DNA of 64,000 nt from Agrobacterium tumefaciens (GCA_025559845.1 CP048469.1:1550001-1614000); one strand, 5' to 3'; positions 35,424 through 44,533 are shown, counted from the stretch's first letter. The notes: generated by a model from the letters alone, not told the origin. A program made the numbers and translations.

Positions 35424-36356
35424 TTATTCAGCTGGAATCTGGTGTTTGACGTTCCAGCGATCGTGGTACCAGAGCCATTGGCCGGGATGCTCCCGTACCC
35501 AGCTTTCAACCTTGTCGTTGAGCATCTGGGCCGTTGCCTGCACGTCGACATTGCCTTTGTCATCGCGCGGAATGTCGACCTTCGGTTCGATTTCCAGACG
35601 ATAGCGGTTGTCGGGCAAGCGCACGCAGCGCGCCGGATAAACATCGCAGTTGAACTGGCGCACCAGCTTGGCAAGCAGCGGGTTGGTCCGCACCTCAAGA
35701 TCGAAGAACCTGGTGGGCAGCCCCTTGCTGAACTTCTGGTCGACGAGAACGCCAACCCCGCCGCCTCTCTCGAGCTGGCGGGCCAGCGCAAAGGACGATC
35801 CGGCATGCGAAGGCACGAGATTGCCCATGCGTTCCTTGCGGAAGTTGAACACCTTGTCGGCCACGTAAGGATTGTTCGGCGGACGAAACAGCACCGTCAC
35901 CTCAAGCCCGAATGCCGAACCGGCAACCGGCAGCAATTCGAAATTGCCGGTATGGGCGGTGAAAACGATGAACGGACGCGGATTGTCGCGCAGCTCGAGG
36001 AACGAGGGAATGCCGACGACCTCGATACGGCCGGGCTTGTCGTTCTGGGGATCGAAGTCGAAGAGACGGTCGAGGAACACATATTCGGCCGCAAGACGGC
36101 CCATATTGCCCCAGCTATCCATGGCAATTGCCAGGCGCTCTTCCTCGGTCTTCTCGGGGAAGGCCCGCGCCAGATTGTACAGTACAAGCCTGTGACGGCC
36201 GGTCTTCGGCCCCATCCAGCGGGCAAATCTGTCAGCGAAGCGAATTCCCGCATCGGCGGGAAAAAGCTTCAACATGTTCAAGAAACCAAACGCAAAGGTC
36301 GCGATCAACCATTGCCGGAAGTTATCCAGCTTCAGGACGATGCGCGTGAGAAACAT
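35424..36356 (-). CDS. lpxXL: Lipid A very-long-chain acyltransferase LpxXL
   Basis: This is a lysophospholipid acyltransferase-family protein of the HtrB/MsbB type, 310 residues from the ATG at 36356. The conserved motifs are FTAHTGNFELLPVAG (the H-x4-E site) near residue 135, GVGVLVDQKFSKGLPTRFFD and YPARCVRL. Its position at the end of the acpXL cluster marks it as LpxXL, which puts the 27-hydroxyoctacosanoyl chain from AcpXL onto lipid A. A TTG at 36371 overlaps the dehydrogenase stop (TTGA) and is an equally possible coupled start. It is inner-membrane associated through an N-terminal hydrophobic segment. Confidence 0.92.
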   Translation of the reverse strand: MFLTRIVLKLDNFRQWLIATFAFGFLNMLKLFPADAGIRFADRFARWMGPKTGRHRLVLYNLARAFPEKTEEERLAIAMDSWGNMGRLAAEYVFLDRLFDFDPQNDKPGRIEVVGIPSFLELRDNPRPFIVFTAHTGNFELLPVAGSAFGLEVTVLFRPPNNPYVADKVFNFRKERMGNLVPSHAGSSFALARQLERGGGVGVLVDQKFSKGLPTRFFDLEVRTNPLLAKLVRQFNCDVYPARCVRLPDNRYRLEIEPKVDIPRDDKGNVDVQATAQMLNDKVESWVREHPGQWLWYHDRWNVKHQIPAE

Positions 36357-36367
36357 TTTCACGGGCT

Positions 36368-37396
36368 TCAATCCATCCGCAGAACGATTTTCCCGAAGAC
36401 CTGACGGGTTTCCATGCGCTCCAGCGCCCGATCGATATCATCGAAGGTCACTTCGGTGTCGATAACGGGGTGAACGATGCCGCGTGCCATCTTCTGCATG
36501 GCATTCGCCATGTTTTCCATGCGGCAACCGAAGGAGCCGAGCAGCTTCAACTGCTGCTGGAACAGCATCATCAGGTTGATATCGGTCGAAACACCCGAGG
36601 TCGAACCGCAAGTGACGAGACGTCCGCCGCGCTTCAGCGAGAACATGGAACCAGCCCAGGTGTCCTTGCCGACATGTTCGAAGACGACGTCGACGCCCTT
36701 CTTCTTCGTCAGCTTGCGCACGACGCCTTCAAAACGGTCCGTACGATAGTTTATGACGTGGTCGGCACCCAATGCCTTGGCGCGCTCGATCTTGTCGTCG
36801 GAACCAACGGTGGTGATAACGGTGCAGCCCATCTTCTTGGCAAGCTGGATGGCGGCCGTGCCGATGCCGGAACCGCCGGCGTGAACCAGGATCGTTTCAC
36901 CCGGCTCGAGCTTGGCGTTGTCGAACAGCATGTGCTCGACCGTGCCGAAAGTCACAGGCGCCAGCGCAGCACCGATGGCGTCGACGCCGTGCGGTGCCGG
37001 AACGAGCTGGCGAGCCGGGATATTGATCTTTTCCTGCGCAAAGCCGTCCAGATGGAAGCCATGGACACCCTGAACGTGTTCGCACAGGTTGTCGCGGCCT
37101 TCGCGACAGGGCTTGCAGAGACCGCAGGTGCGCGCGCCGTAGATCGACACGAGCTGGCCGGGCAGAACATTCGACACGCCGGGGCCGATTGCCTCGACCA
37201 CACCGGACGCCTCGGCGCCGATGGTGAGTGGCATCTTGCGCTTGGCGAACGCCATGCCGCGCCAGCCCCAGACGTCGATATGGTTCAGCGCGACAGCCTT
37301 GACGCGCAACGTCACTTCACCCGCAGCCGGTGCTTCCGGCTCGGGCAGTTCCACTTTTTCAAGCCTACGGTCATCGACGAGTTGCAGAGCGCGCAT
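36368..37396 (-). CDS. Zinc-binding dehydrogenase of the acpXL cluster
   Basis: This is a 342-residue medium-chain dehydrogenase/reductase. Substrate-side marks are VALNHIDVWGWRGM and IGAEASGVVEAIGPG. The four-cysteine lobe CGLCKPCREGRDNLC indicates a structural zinc. The nucleotide motif is GGSGIGTAAIQLAKKMG. Position in the cluster suggests a role in making or modifying the very-long-chain acyl group (reduction or handling of the omega-1 oxygen), but the reaction is not shown. Its stop overlaps the possible TTG start of lpxXL. Confidence 0.88.
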   Translation of the reverse strand: MRALQLVDDRRLEKVELPEPEAPAAGEVTLRVKAVALNHIDVWGWRGMAFAKRKMPLTIGAEASGVVEAIGPGVSNVLPGQLVSIYGARTCGLCKPCREGRDNLCEHVQGVHGFHLDGFAQEKINIPARQLVPAPHGVDAIGAALAPVTFGTVEHMLFDNAKLEPGETILVHAGGSGIGTAAIQLAKKMGCTVITTVGSDDKIERAKALGADHVINYRTDRFEGVVRKLTKKKGVDVVFEHVGKDTWAGSMFSLKRGGRLVTCGSTSGVSTDINLMMLFQQQLKLLGSFGCRMENMANAMQKMARGIVHPVIDTEVTFDDIDRALERMETRQVFGKIVLRMD

Positions 37397-37555
37397 AATT
37401 TAAAGTCCTTCGCCTCGAGGCGTTATTTTTGTTTTTGATCCAGAGCGCCGCGCGTCCGGCAGGACGCGCAAGGGGCGCTCAATCTCTTTGAATGTCTGCA
37501 TCGTCCTGGCCGAAAATCGTTTCCGATTTATGGCAACGATGCCTCGGGGAACCGA

Positions 37556-38839
37556 TTAAGCCGGTTCCCGCGTCATGACAAGGCTCGCATTCTGCCCGCC
37601 AAACCCGAAGGAGTTGGACAGAACAGCACTAACCTCGGCGCCACGTTTTACGTTGGGCACCACATCCAGCACGATAGCCGGATCGGGATTGGTGTAGTTG
37701 ATCGTCGGCGGCAAGGTGCCGGTCAACATGGTTTGCAGCGAAAACACCGCTTCAACCGCACCAGCCGCCGTCAGGGTGTGACCGATCATCGACTTGTTGG
37801 ACGAGAGCGGAATATCCTTCAGTCCTTCGCCGAACACGGCAAGCATCGAACCATATTCCATCTTGTCGTTTTCAGGCGTCGATGTGCCATGGGCGTTGAT
37901 GTAGCCGATATCGCTTTCGGCAACACCAGCGTCCGCAAGTGCGGCGCGGATTGTTGCGATAGCCGGGCCGCCATCCGGCGAGGACCGGGTGCGGTGGAAG
38001 CTGTCGGCCTTCTCGCCGGCGCCCTTGATGATGCCGAGAACCTTTGCGCCACGCGCAACGGCCGCTTCGAGCGACTCCAGCACCAGCGTTGCAGCGCCTT
38101 CGGCAATCACGAAACCATCGCGATCCTTGCTGAACGGCTTGGACGCCTTTTCCGGCGGATCGTTCTGCGTCGACAGCGCCGACAGCAGCGAAAAGCGGAT
38201 CAGCGCTTCGGCACTGACCGAACCGTCGGTGGCAACCGTCAATGCACGGTCGGTGCGACCCTGACGGATCGCCTCGACGCCGAGCTGGATTGCCGTGGCG
38301 CCGGAAGCGCACGCAGTCGACAGCGTTACCGGGAGGCCACGCGTGCCGAAACGATCGGAAAGACGCTCGGAAATCGCGCCGAACAGCGCCGCTTCCTGAA
38401 ATGCCGGGTCGGGACGCTGACGCAGCGCCGCCATGAAGCGATCATAGGCGTCGCCCGGCTTAGCAGCGGGTGGAGAACGGTCGCCCAGCTCAAAACGTGC
38501 GCTCCATTCCGGCTCGATCGGCGGTGCAGCAAGGAACAGCGGTCCCTCGAAGTCACCGGAGATACCGGCCTGCGCCAGCGCTTCGATGGTCGTTTCACGC
38601 GCGAACGCATAGGAGCGCTCGACGGAGTTGGGCACGGGAATGTCGATGAAATCGACGGTACCGCTGATGCGGGTCGAAAGCTTGTCGGTCGGGAAACGGG
38701 TAATCGCATGGATGCCCGATTTGCCCGAGGTCAAAGCCGCCCAGTTGTCCTGAAGGCCCTGCCCCAGCGACGTGATGATGCCCATGCCGGTAACGGCGAC
38801 GAGCGGGCGACCGAGATGATCCTTGAAACTGGAAGTCAT
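37556..38839 (-). CDS. fabF1: Beta-ketoacyl-ACP synthase, active subunit
   Basis: This is a 427-residue ketosynthase of the FabF type with the complete triad: Cys in STACASGATAIQLG near residue 180, His in NAHGTSTPENDKM and His in NKSMIGHTLTAAGAVEA. In the acpXL cluster it elongates the acyl chain on AcpXL towards C28. The ATG at 38839 is preceded by GAGGGAG; the frame upstream has no site. It lies 13 bp after fabF2, whose product lacks these residues, so the two probably work as a pair. Confidence 0.93.
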   Translation of the reverse strand: MTSSFKDHLGRPLVAVTGMGIITSLGQGLQDNWAALTSGKSGIHAITRFPTDKLSTRISGTVDFIDIPVPNSVERSYAFARETTIEALAQAGISGDFEGPLFLAAPPIEPEWSARFELGDRSPPAAKPGDAYDRFMAALRQRPDPAFQEAALFGAISERLSDRFGTRGLPVTLSTACASGATAIQLGVEAIRQGRTDRALTVATDGSVSAEALIRFSLLSALSTQNDPPEKASKPFSKDRDGFVIAEGAATLVLESLEAAVARGAKVLGIIKGAGEKADSFHRTRSSPDGGPAIATIRAALADAGVAESDIGYINAHGTSTPENDKMEYGSMLAVFGEGLKDIPLSSNKSMIGHTLTAAGAVEAVFSLQTMLTGTLPPTINYTNPDPAIVLDVVPNVKRGAEVSAVLSNSFGFGGQNASLVMTREPA

Positions 38840-38852
38840 ATCCTTCACTCCC

Positions 38853-40046
38853 TCAAACGTCGCGCGACAGCACGGCAACACCTTCGCCGCGCACATGACC
38901 AACCGTGGTGACAACCGCTTCATCAGCGGCCTGTGCCATCGGCTTTTCGGCATTGGCATCGAATGGCGGAACCTTGGCACCGCTTTCAAGCGTCAGCGCT
39001 GCGAGCGCCAGACCAAGCGGGAACTGTGCTTCGAGGCCATGACCGGTGACACCGCCAAAGCCGCGAATGGCAGCCTGCGGCAGAACTTTTTCCAGAACGT
39101 CCTTTTCCCGTAGGGTCACGGCGTCATAACCGCTGGCACCGGAGAACACGACCGTTGAGGCGCTGTCACTGGCAGGTGCCAGCATGCGCTCCAGACGTTT
39201 TTCCATACGCCCCTCGTCACGGCTGCCGCGATCGCCTTCAATCGCGTCGATGCGTGCATAGATGCGTGCGCCGCGCGCTTCGGCGCGCTTGCGTGATTCC
39301 AGCACCAGGAACGCGCCGAGCGAACCGATGACGATGCCGCCGCCTGCAGCCTCAGAACGAGACCAGAGCGGCTGCCAGTCGCCCTGCGCATGCGCGCCGA
39401 TGGCTTCGAACAGCAGGATCATGTCAGGGCGTTCGGCCGAAAATGCGCCACCCACCAGGGCGTGCGTGGATTCGCCGGAGCGGATGCGATGGAACGCGGT
39501 CTCGACGGCGGAGATGCCGGCAGCCTCTTCACCCATGAAGGTACGCGACGAACCGGTGACCTTGTGAACGATGGAGATGTTACCGGCCATCAGGTTGGAA
39601 AGCTGCGCCAGGAACAGCGTCGGACGCAGTTCCGTCGTCAGCTTCTCGTTGAGCATGACTTCGCGGTCGTTGCGCTTCAGGCCTTCATCGACGATCTGCG
39701 TGTCGACATTGATGTCGCGCTCGCCGCCACCGGCCGCCACGATCATGTCCATCGTGCCGCAGGCTTCGGCGTCTTCCTTCAGGCCAGCATCATCAAGTGC
39801 CACGCCTGCGGCGTAAACGCCGAGACGCTGCCAGTTTTCCATCTGGCGCTGATCCTTGCGGCCGATCTGGGTAGACCAGTCGATTTCCGGCAGCGGATGG
39901 ATCGGGTATGGCGAAAATTTTTCGGTTTCGACAATCGCTCCCGGCGCGGAACCGGCGGAGAGCAGTGCAATATGGGCGTCAACACCGACACCATGACAGG
40001 TCACGATACCGACCCCGGTAATCACCACATCATTGTCAGACTTCAT
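38853..40046 (-). CDS. fabF2: Beta-ketoacyl-ACP synthase-like subunit lacking catalytic Cys
   Basis: This 397-residue protein has the thiolase/ketosynthase fold, but the nucleophile loop reads KVTGSSRTFMGEEAAG, with Ser where active enzymes have Cys. The first His motif (NAHGTSTP) is replaced by SGASGYDAV. The last His is kept in VTGHGLEAQFP. This is the pattern of chain-length-factor or KS-beta subunits of type II polyketide synthases. In the acpXL cluster it likely dimerises with FabF1 and sets the very long chain length. It starts at ATG 40046 and is followed by fabF1 after 13 bp. Confidence 0.9.
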   Translation of the reverse strand: MKSDNDVVITGVGIVTCHGVGVDAHIALLSAGSAPGAIVETEKFSPYPIHPLPEIDWSTQIGRKDQRQMENWQRLGVYAAGVALDDAGLKEDAEACGTMDMIVAAGGGERDINVDTQIVDEGLKRNDREVMLNEKLTTELRPTLFLAQLSNLMAGNISIVHKVTGSSRTFMGEEAAGISAVETAFHRIRSGESTHALVGGAFSAERPDMILLFEAIGAHAQGDWQPLWSRSEAAGGGIVIGSLGAFLVLESRKRAEARGARIYARIDAIEGDRGSRDEGRMEKRLERMLAPASDSASTVVFSGASGYDAVTLREKDVLEKVLPQAAIRGFGGVTGHGLEAQFPLGLALAALTLESGAKVPPFDANAEKPMAQAADEAVVTTVGHVRGEGVAVLSRDV

Positions 40047-40229
40047 AATCCGTCATCCTTTGTCGCTTTTCCGGAACATTGTGTCTCCGGGCCAGCCATA
40101 AAAAACGGCAGGAACGCCGCACTTGCCATGCGGAATAATGCCCACGATGCGGCTTTGCAATGGCGAAGGCTGCAAGACCTGCTCCAATGCATGACTTTTC
40201 ATCGTTTAACGGCGGGCTTTTCGCAAAGA

Positions 40230-40709
40230 TCAGGCAGAAGTATCGGCGGCAATCGCCGCCATCAGGCCAACTTCCTCGGCCCGCTTCTTGACGATCGGGC
40301 CAAGCGGAATTTCGCTGAACGGCATGGTGCGCAGCTTGAGTTGCGCATCGCAGACCTTCTTGCCGCCGGACGTGATCTTCGCCTTGGTCACGGCAAAGCC
40401 AGAACCGTCATGCTCCAGAACCGCCTCGATATCCAGCACGGCGCCCGGCTCCACGAAGGTGCGCATCTTGGCGCCATCGACCGTCATCAGGAACGGCATG
40501 GCGGCGAAATCGCTGAACGCCAGAACCAGCATGCCCGAAGCCTGCGCCATGGTCTCGATCAGAAGCACACCCGGCACCAATGGCATGCCTGGAAAGTGTC
40601 CTTCGAAAACTGGGCTTTGATCCGGGACAATGGACTGCGCCTTCAACGTGCGCGTCGCCATATCAACGGCTTCGACCTTGTCGATCATCTGGAAATATTC
40701 GAGCAGCAT
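40230..40709 (-). CDS. fabZ: Beta-hydroxyacyl-ACP dehydratase
   Basis: This 159-residue hot-dog fold dehydratase starts at the ATG at 40709. The catalytic His lies in FEGHFPGMPLVPGVLLIETMAQ near residue 45, in which the Glu of LLIE is the second catalytic residue. In the acpXL cluster it dehydrates hydroxyacyl-AcpXL during very-long-chain fatty acid elongation, separate from the housekeeping FabZ. A 112-bp palindromic element lies between it and acpXL. The frame further upstream runs into that spacer and is not used. Confidence 0.92.
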   Translation of the reverse strand: MLLEYFQMIDKVEAVDMATRTLKAQSIVPDQSPVFEGHFPGMPLVPGVLLIETMAQASGMLVLAFSDFAAMPFLMTVDGAKMRTFVEPGAVLDIEAVLEHDGSGFAVTKAKITSGGKKVCDAQLKLRTMPFSEIPLGPIVKKRAEEVGLMAAIAADTSA

Positions 40710-40778
40710 GTTTCGTCCATGAAGTTGGGTAGCAGCGGAAGGAAGGCTACACCGATGTATGCACGACGTCCCGACTTG

Positions 40779-40890
40779 CGTCATCCCGGAGTTGATCCGG
40801 GAGCCAGCCGCCGCGCGTCTGCGCGGCAGAAGAGCTCTTCGCGATCAAGGACCTGATCGCACTGGATTCCGGCTCAAGGCCGGAATGACG
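40779..40890. repeat. Mosaic palindromic intergenic element (RIME1-like)
   Basis: This 112-bp element begins CGTCAT and ends ATGACG. Inside are three hairpins: TCCCGGA/TCCGGGA (40784-40802), a CG-rich one around 40810-40827, and ATTCCGGC/GCCGGAAT (40866-40886). This build fits the Rhizobium-specific intergenic mosaic elements of about 108 bp. It lies between acpXL and fabZ, so it would form structure in their shared transcript. The family name is from pattern only. Confidence 0.65.
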
Positions 40891-40935
40891 AATATTGAAA
40901 GCACGCCCGGCCCTAATTGCCGGGCACCCTCAAAA

Positions 40936-41220
40936 TCAGCCCTTGGCTGCGCGCAGTTCGTCGATCTTGGCGCAGAGGTTCTTCAGCACGAAATACTCTT
41001 CCGTGGAAACCTTGCCCTCGTTGACTTCCTGCGTCCACTGCTCGAGCGGAATCTTGATGCCGAATTCCTTGTCGATCGCGAAAACGATGTCGAGGAAGTC
41101 GAGGCTGTCGATGCCCAGATCGTCGATCGTGTGGCTCTCCGGCGTAATGGTTTCGCGGTCGATTTCGCTGGTTTCAGCGATAATGTCGGCAACCTTGTCG
41201 AATGTAGCTGTCACGCCCAT
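40936..41220 (-). CDS. acpXL: Acyl carrier protein AcpXL
   Basis: This is a 94-residue acidic acyl carrier protein specialised for the very-long-chain fatty acid of rhizobial lipid A. The phosphopantetheine serine lies in [18 protein letters not shown]. AcpXL differs from housekeeping ACP by its greater length and the tail [20 protein letters not shown]. The start [14 protein letters not shown] is used because it matches normal ACP length; the frame extends 30 codons without support. It is first in the minus-strand order acpXL-fabZ-fabF2-fabF1-adh-lpxXL. Confidence 0.95.
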
Positions 41221-41334
41221 AATCCTTATTGTCGTTGTATAAAATAATCTTGTCTGACGCTCCACATAGGCAAGTCGCGTCAAAAAGCCAATGGTTTCGT
41301 GACCTGACATTCAAATTTGGCGGGAAACTGTTGC

Positions 41335-42684
41335 TTAAACAGCAACCGAATGGCGCCCGCGGCCATTGGAAAGATAGCTGTCGAAGGTTGCGGCAACTGT
41401 CCGGGCAAACGGCTTTCCGGCGTCGCTCAGGGCAAAAACGTCACCGTCGAGTGCCACAAGCCCATCCCTGTCGCCTGCGGCAAAAAGCTGCGCCTCGGCC
41501 ATCACGGCATGGGCGGTCTTGCCGAAGGCACGCTTGAGCGCAGCCAGATCAAGACTGAAATCGCACATCAGGCGCTCGATGGCAAAAGCGCGCACGCGGT
41601 CGTCATCCGACAGCGCAATGCCCCTGATGGCACAAAGCCCACCCTCGCCCGCCATACGCTGATATTCCCCCGTTGCCACCATGTTCTGCACATAACCCTG
41701 CGGCAGCTTGCCGATCGATGACGCACCAAGCCCGATCAGCGCATCGGCCGTATCCGTCGTGTATCCCTGGAAATTCCGCCGTAACCCGCCATCGATCATG
41801 GCCTTCGCCAGTGTGTCGTCCGGCTTGGCAAAATGATCGATGCCGATTGCCTGATATCCCGCCGCGCCCAACATCCCGGCCGCAAGCGACATCTGCCGAT
41901 AACGCTCCTCAATACCGGGCAGCGCATCCTCCGGGATCAGCGACTGGTGTTTCTTCATCCACGGCACATGCGCGTAACCGAAAAGCGCAATGCGATCAGG
42001 GTCGAGCGAGACGATCTGCTCGACCGTGCGTTTCAGCGTGTCGAGCGTCTGATAAGGCAGCCCATAAAGAATGTCGCAATTGACTGAATTGACACCGCGT
42101 GCCCGCACCGCCTGCACCACCGACCGCGTCTGATCGAAACTCTGGATGCGATTGATGGTCTTTTGCACCTTCTCATCAAAATCCTGCACACCCAGGCTGG
42201 CGCGTGTCATGCCGATCGCGGCCAGCGCGTCATACCGTGCATCGTCCAGATCATTGGGGTCCATCTCCACACTGATCTCCGGCTCGATACCGAAGGTAAA
42301 GTGCTCCTTCAGACACGCCATCAGACCTTTCATGTCTTGCGGCCTCAGCATGGTCGGCGAACCACCTCCAAAATGCACCGCGCTGACCACGGCATCGGGC
42401 GACACACGATCGCCGACAGCAGCAATCTCCCGTTTCAGTGCTTCGACATAGGCGGCAATCGGCTCGTATTTCAGCGTGTGCTTGGTGTGACAGGCGCAAA
42501 ACCAGCACAGGCGATCGCAATAAGGAATGTGCAGATAGAGCGAAATCCGGTTCGTTCGATCCAGCGCGCCAAGCCACCCGGCGTAAACATCTGAATTGAT
42601 TCCCTCATGGAAATGCGGGGCAGTCGGATAGCTCGTATAGCGCGGCACCGCGCCCGAATATTTCTTGAGGAGTTCGCCAGCCAT
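41335..42684 (-). CDS. hemN: Oxygen-independent coproporphyrinogen III oxidase
   Basis: HemN is a radical SAM enzyme that makes protoporphyrinogen IX without oxygen. The 449-residue protein has PRYTSYPTAPHF at the start, the cluster and SAM motif YLHIPYCDRLCWFCACH (CxxxCxxC) near residue 60 and VHFGGGSPTML. DILYGLPYQT follows further on, and IGIDHFAKPDD marks the HemN branch rather than HemW. It is divergent from fnrN with an FNR-type anaerobox in the gap, which fits low-oxygen induction. Confidence 0.95.
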   Translation of the reverse strand: MAGELLKKYSGAVPRYTSYPTAPHFHEGINSDVYAGWLGALDRTNRISLYLHIPYCDRLCWFCACHTKHTLKYEPIAAYVEALKREIAAVGDRVSPDAVVSAVHFGGGSPTMLRPQDMKGLMACLKEHFTFGIEPEISVEMDPNDLDDARYDALAAIGMTRASLGVQDFDEKVQKTINRIQSFDQTRSVVQAVRARGVNSVNCDILYGLPYQTLDTLKRTVEQIVSLDPDRIALFGYAHVPWMKKHQSLIPEDALPGIEERYRQMSLAAGMLGAAGYQAIGIDHFAKPDDTLAKAMIDGGLRRNFQGYTTDTADALIGLGASSIGKLPQGYVQNMVATGEYQRMAGEGGLCAIRGIALSDDDRVRAFAIERLMCDFSLDLAALKRAFGKTAHAVMAEAQLFAAGDRDGLVALDGDVFALSDAGKPFARTVAATFDSYLSNGRGRHSVAV

Positions 42685-42756
42685 GTCCAGTTTTGCCTTT
42701 TGTCAAGAAAATGTCGATTTCATTCCCCTGAGTAGCGGCTGCGACAGTTTGCAACT

Positions 42757-42770
42757 TTGACTTCAATCAA
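42757..42770. promoter_or_regulatory. FNR/FixK-type anaerobox between hemN and fnrN
   Basis: TTGACTTCAATCAA matches the anaerobox consensus TTGAT-N4-ATCAA at 9 of 10 defined bases. It lies 73 bp upstream of the hemN start and 123 bp upstream of fnrN, so it could serve hemN, fnrN or both. Confidence 0.78.
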
Positions 42771-42892
42771 ATAGCGACTTAAATTCCACGTGAATTCGTT
42801 GAGGGGCGGTGACGAGGATAAGCGGCCTGAAACGACGCGGTTTTGCCGGCATAGCTTGACGTTTGCGAAGCCCCCACTGGAATCATCGGCTC

Positions 42893-43618
42893 ATGGATAC
42901 GCTGCAGAAAACCATCCACAATTCGGACGTGCCCGTTGTCTGTCGGTCGTGTGAATCGCGCCACGGCGGCCTTTGCAGTGCGCTGACCCCGCAGCAGCTT
43001 TGCGAACTGAACCGACATTCCAGCCGCAAGAAACTGGACGCCGGAAACGAACTGCTTGGCCAGGGAGAACTGGTCACCTCTTACGGCAACATCCTGAACG
43101 GCGTCGTGAAGCTCTCGAAAATGCTGTCGGATGGGCGCCAGCAGATCGTCGGACTGCAATTCGCACCCGATTTCCTCGGCCGTCCCTTCATGGCGGAAAG
43201 CCGCATGACGGCGGAGGCCGCGACCGATGTGGAAATCTGCATGTTCCCGCGCCGCGTGCTGGACCGCATGGCAACGGAAGTGCCTGGCATGGAGCGCAAG
43301 CTGCACGATCAGGCGCTGAAAGAGCTGGATGAAGCGCGCGACTGGATGCTGACACTCGGCCGCAAGTCGGCCCAGGAAAAGGTTGCCAGCTTCCTTTACC
43401 TGATTGCCACGCACATAGACCCCGAAAACGACGACAAATCCTGTTTCGACCTGCCGTTGTCACGCGCCGATATTGCTGATTTCCTTGGGCTTACCATCGA
43501 AACCGTCAGCCGCCAGATGACCAAGCTGCGCAAGGATGGCATCATCCGCATCGAAAACAACCGCCACATTACGGTTCCCGATCTGCGCGCGCTGAACGAA
43601 GCCGCAGGCAACGACTGA
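42893..43618 (+). CDS. fnrN: FNR-type oxygen-responsive regulator FnrN
   Basis: This 241-residue Crp/Fnr regulator keeps the cysteines for an oxygen-labile iron-sulfur cluster: VCRSCESRHGGLC at about residues 16-29 and a fourth in DVEICMF. The cyclic-nucleotide-like fold spans about 35-150. The C-terminal helix-turn-helix SRADIADFLGLTIETVSRQM has the E-SR residues that read TTGAT. The cysteines distinguish it from FixK. The ATG at 42893 is preferred to an in-frame TTG at 42863. With hemN and the anaerobox it forms a low-oxygen control unit, probably autoregulated. Confidence 0.94.
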   Translation: MDTLQKTIHNSDVPVVCRSCESRHGGLCSALTPQQLCELNRHSSRKKLDAGNELLGQGELVTSYGNILNGVVKLSKMLSDGRQQIVGLQFAPDFLGRPFMAESRMTAEAATDVEICMFPRRVLDRMATEVPGMERKLHDQALKELDEARDWMLTLGRKSAQEKVASFLYLIATHIDPENDDKSCFDLPLSRADIADFLGLTIETVSRQMTKLRKDGIIRIENNRHITVPDLRALNEAAGND

Positions 43619-43650
43619 CGATACGGTTCAGGCAGCCCGGTCGACTGTCC

Positions 43651-43758
43651 TCACCGGCCATGCAGCGCATGCGTGCCGCCATAGATCAGCGGCGCACGTG
43701 CCTGTGCGGGATTGAGCGCAAAACCGGCAAGAACCAGCAGAGCGGCGATGCATTTCAT
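43651..43758 (-). CDS. 35-residue putative exported peptide
   Basis: This short frame starts at an ATG preceded by AGGGTGAAG at proper distance. The first 20 residues (KCIAALLVLAGFALNPAQA) look like a signal peptide with an AQA cleavage site. The remaining 15 residues (RAPLIYGGTHALHGR) would be the mature peptide. No family is known to me. It converges on fnrN with 32 bp between stops. Evidence is limited to the ribosome site and the signal-like N-terminus. Confidence 0.5.
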   Translation of the reverse strand: MKCIAALLVLAGFALNPAQARAPLIYGGTHALHGR

Positions 43759-43981
43759 GATACTTCACCCTGATTACCGCTTTTTCGGCGGCCTGTTTGT
43801 TATGGCCGCACCATAACCACCAAACCGCATCCATTCGCTTAAGAACTTGGGTAAGCGGATCGTTGAGCGACAGGGTAAAGAAGGTCTTGCGACGGCATAG
43901 CAATACGCCTGTCGACGTAGGACTTCAGCCACCGGACATCATACGTAACTCAGGCTGTCTCGAATAACAGGAGCGTCGATT

Positions 43982-44383
43982 TTACTGCGAGGCTGGTGTC
44001 GGAACCGGTTTTTGATTTTCGGCAATCGCACGCAGTTCGGCAACGCGGCGATTGTATTCGGCTTCCGAAATCTGGCCGTTGCGACGCGCCAGGCCGAGAC
44101 GCGTCATGCTCGTCTCCATCTTGGCGGCTTCGTCATCGGTCATCTGGCTGCCTGCCGCCGTCATGGGCTGGCCAAAGGTCGGATAGGTGCCGGTATCGCG
44201 CTTCTGACTGACGGCATCGCTGTTGACAGGCTGCGGACCGACAATTTCAGCCGTCGGGCGGCGCATATGGGCGGGCGCAACAATCGGCTCAGGCGCCTTG
44301 CAGGCGGCAAGCATCACGCCGGAAAGGGACAGAAGCATGATTCTCCCCGTATATTTCCCGTACTTGCCCATCTGCTTGCCCAT
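43982..44383 (-). CDS. Lipoprotein with SHOCT-like C-terminus
   Basis: This 133-residue protein has a lipoprotein signal with LMLSLSGVMLAAC-type lipobox (the visible segment is LLSLSGVMLAAC). The middle is proline-rich and polar. The C-terminal segment (residues 92-118, LGLARRNGQISEAEYNRRVAEL) resembles the SHOCT helical motif. Starts at ATG 44383, 44371 and 44338 are all possible, and none has a strong ribosome site. It is divergent from phaC. Confidence 0.72.
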   Translation of the reverse strand: MGKQMGKYGKYTGRIMLLSLSGVMLAACKAPEPIVAPAHMRRPTAEIVGPQPVNSDAVSQKRDTGTYPTFGQPMTAAGSQMTDDEAAKMETSMTRLGLARRNGQISEAEYNRRVAELRAIAENQKPVPTPASQ

Positions 44384-44533
44384 CCGTATGTTCCGCCTCT
44401 AGGGATATCTGCCGATACCGTATCCGACTGTGAGGGCGCTTGACCGCCTCACCCTTGCTGGTGGAACTTGTATTCGTTTTCATGCAGAATGTGCAAACAC
44501 AAAGATAACAAAAATGTGCAGGAGGACGGGTGC

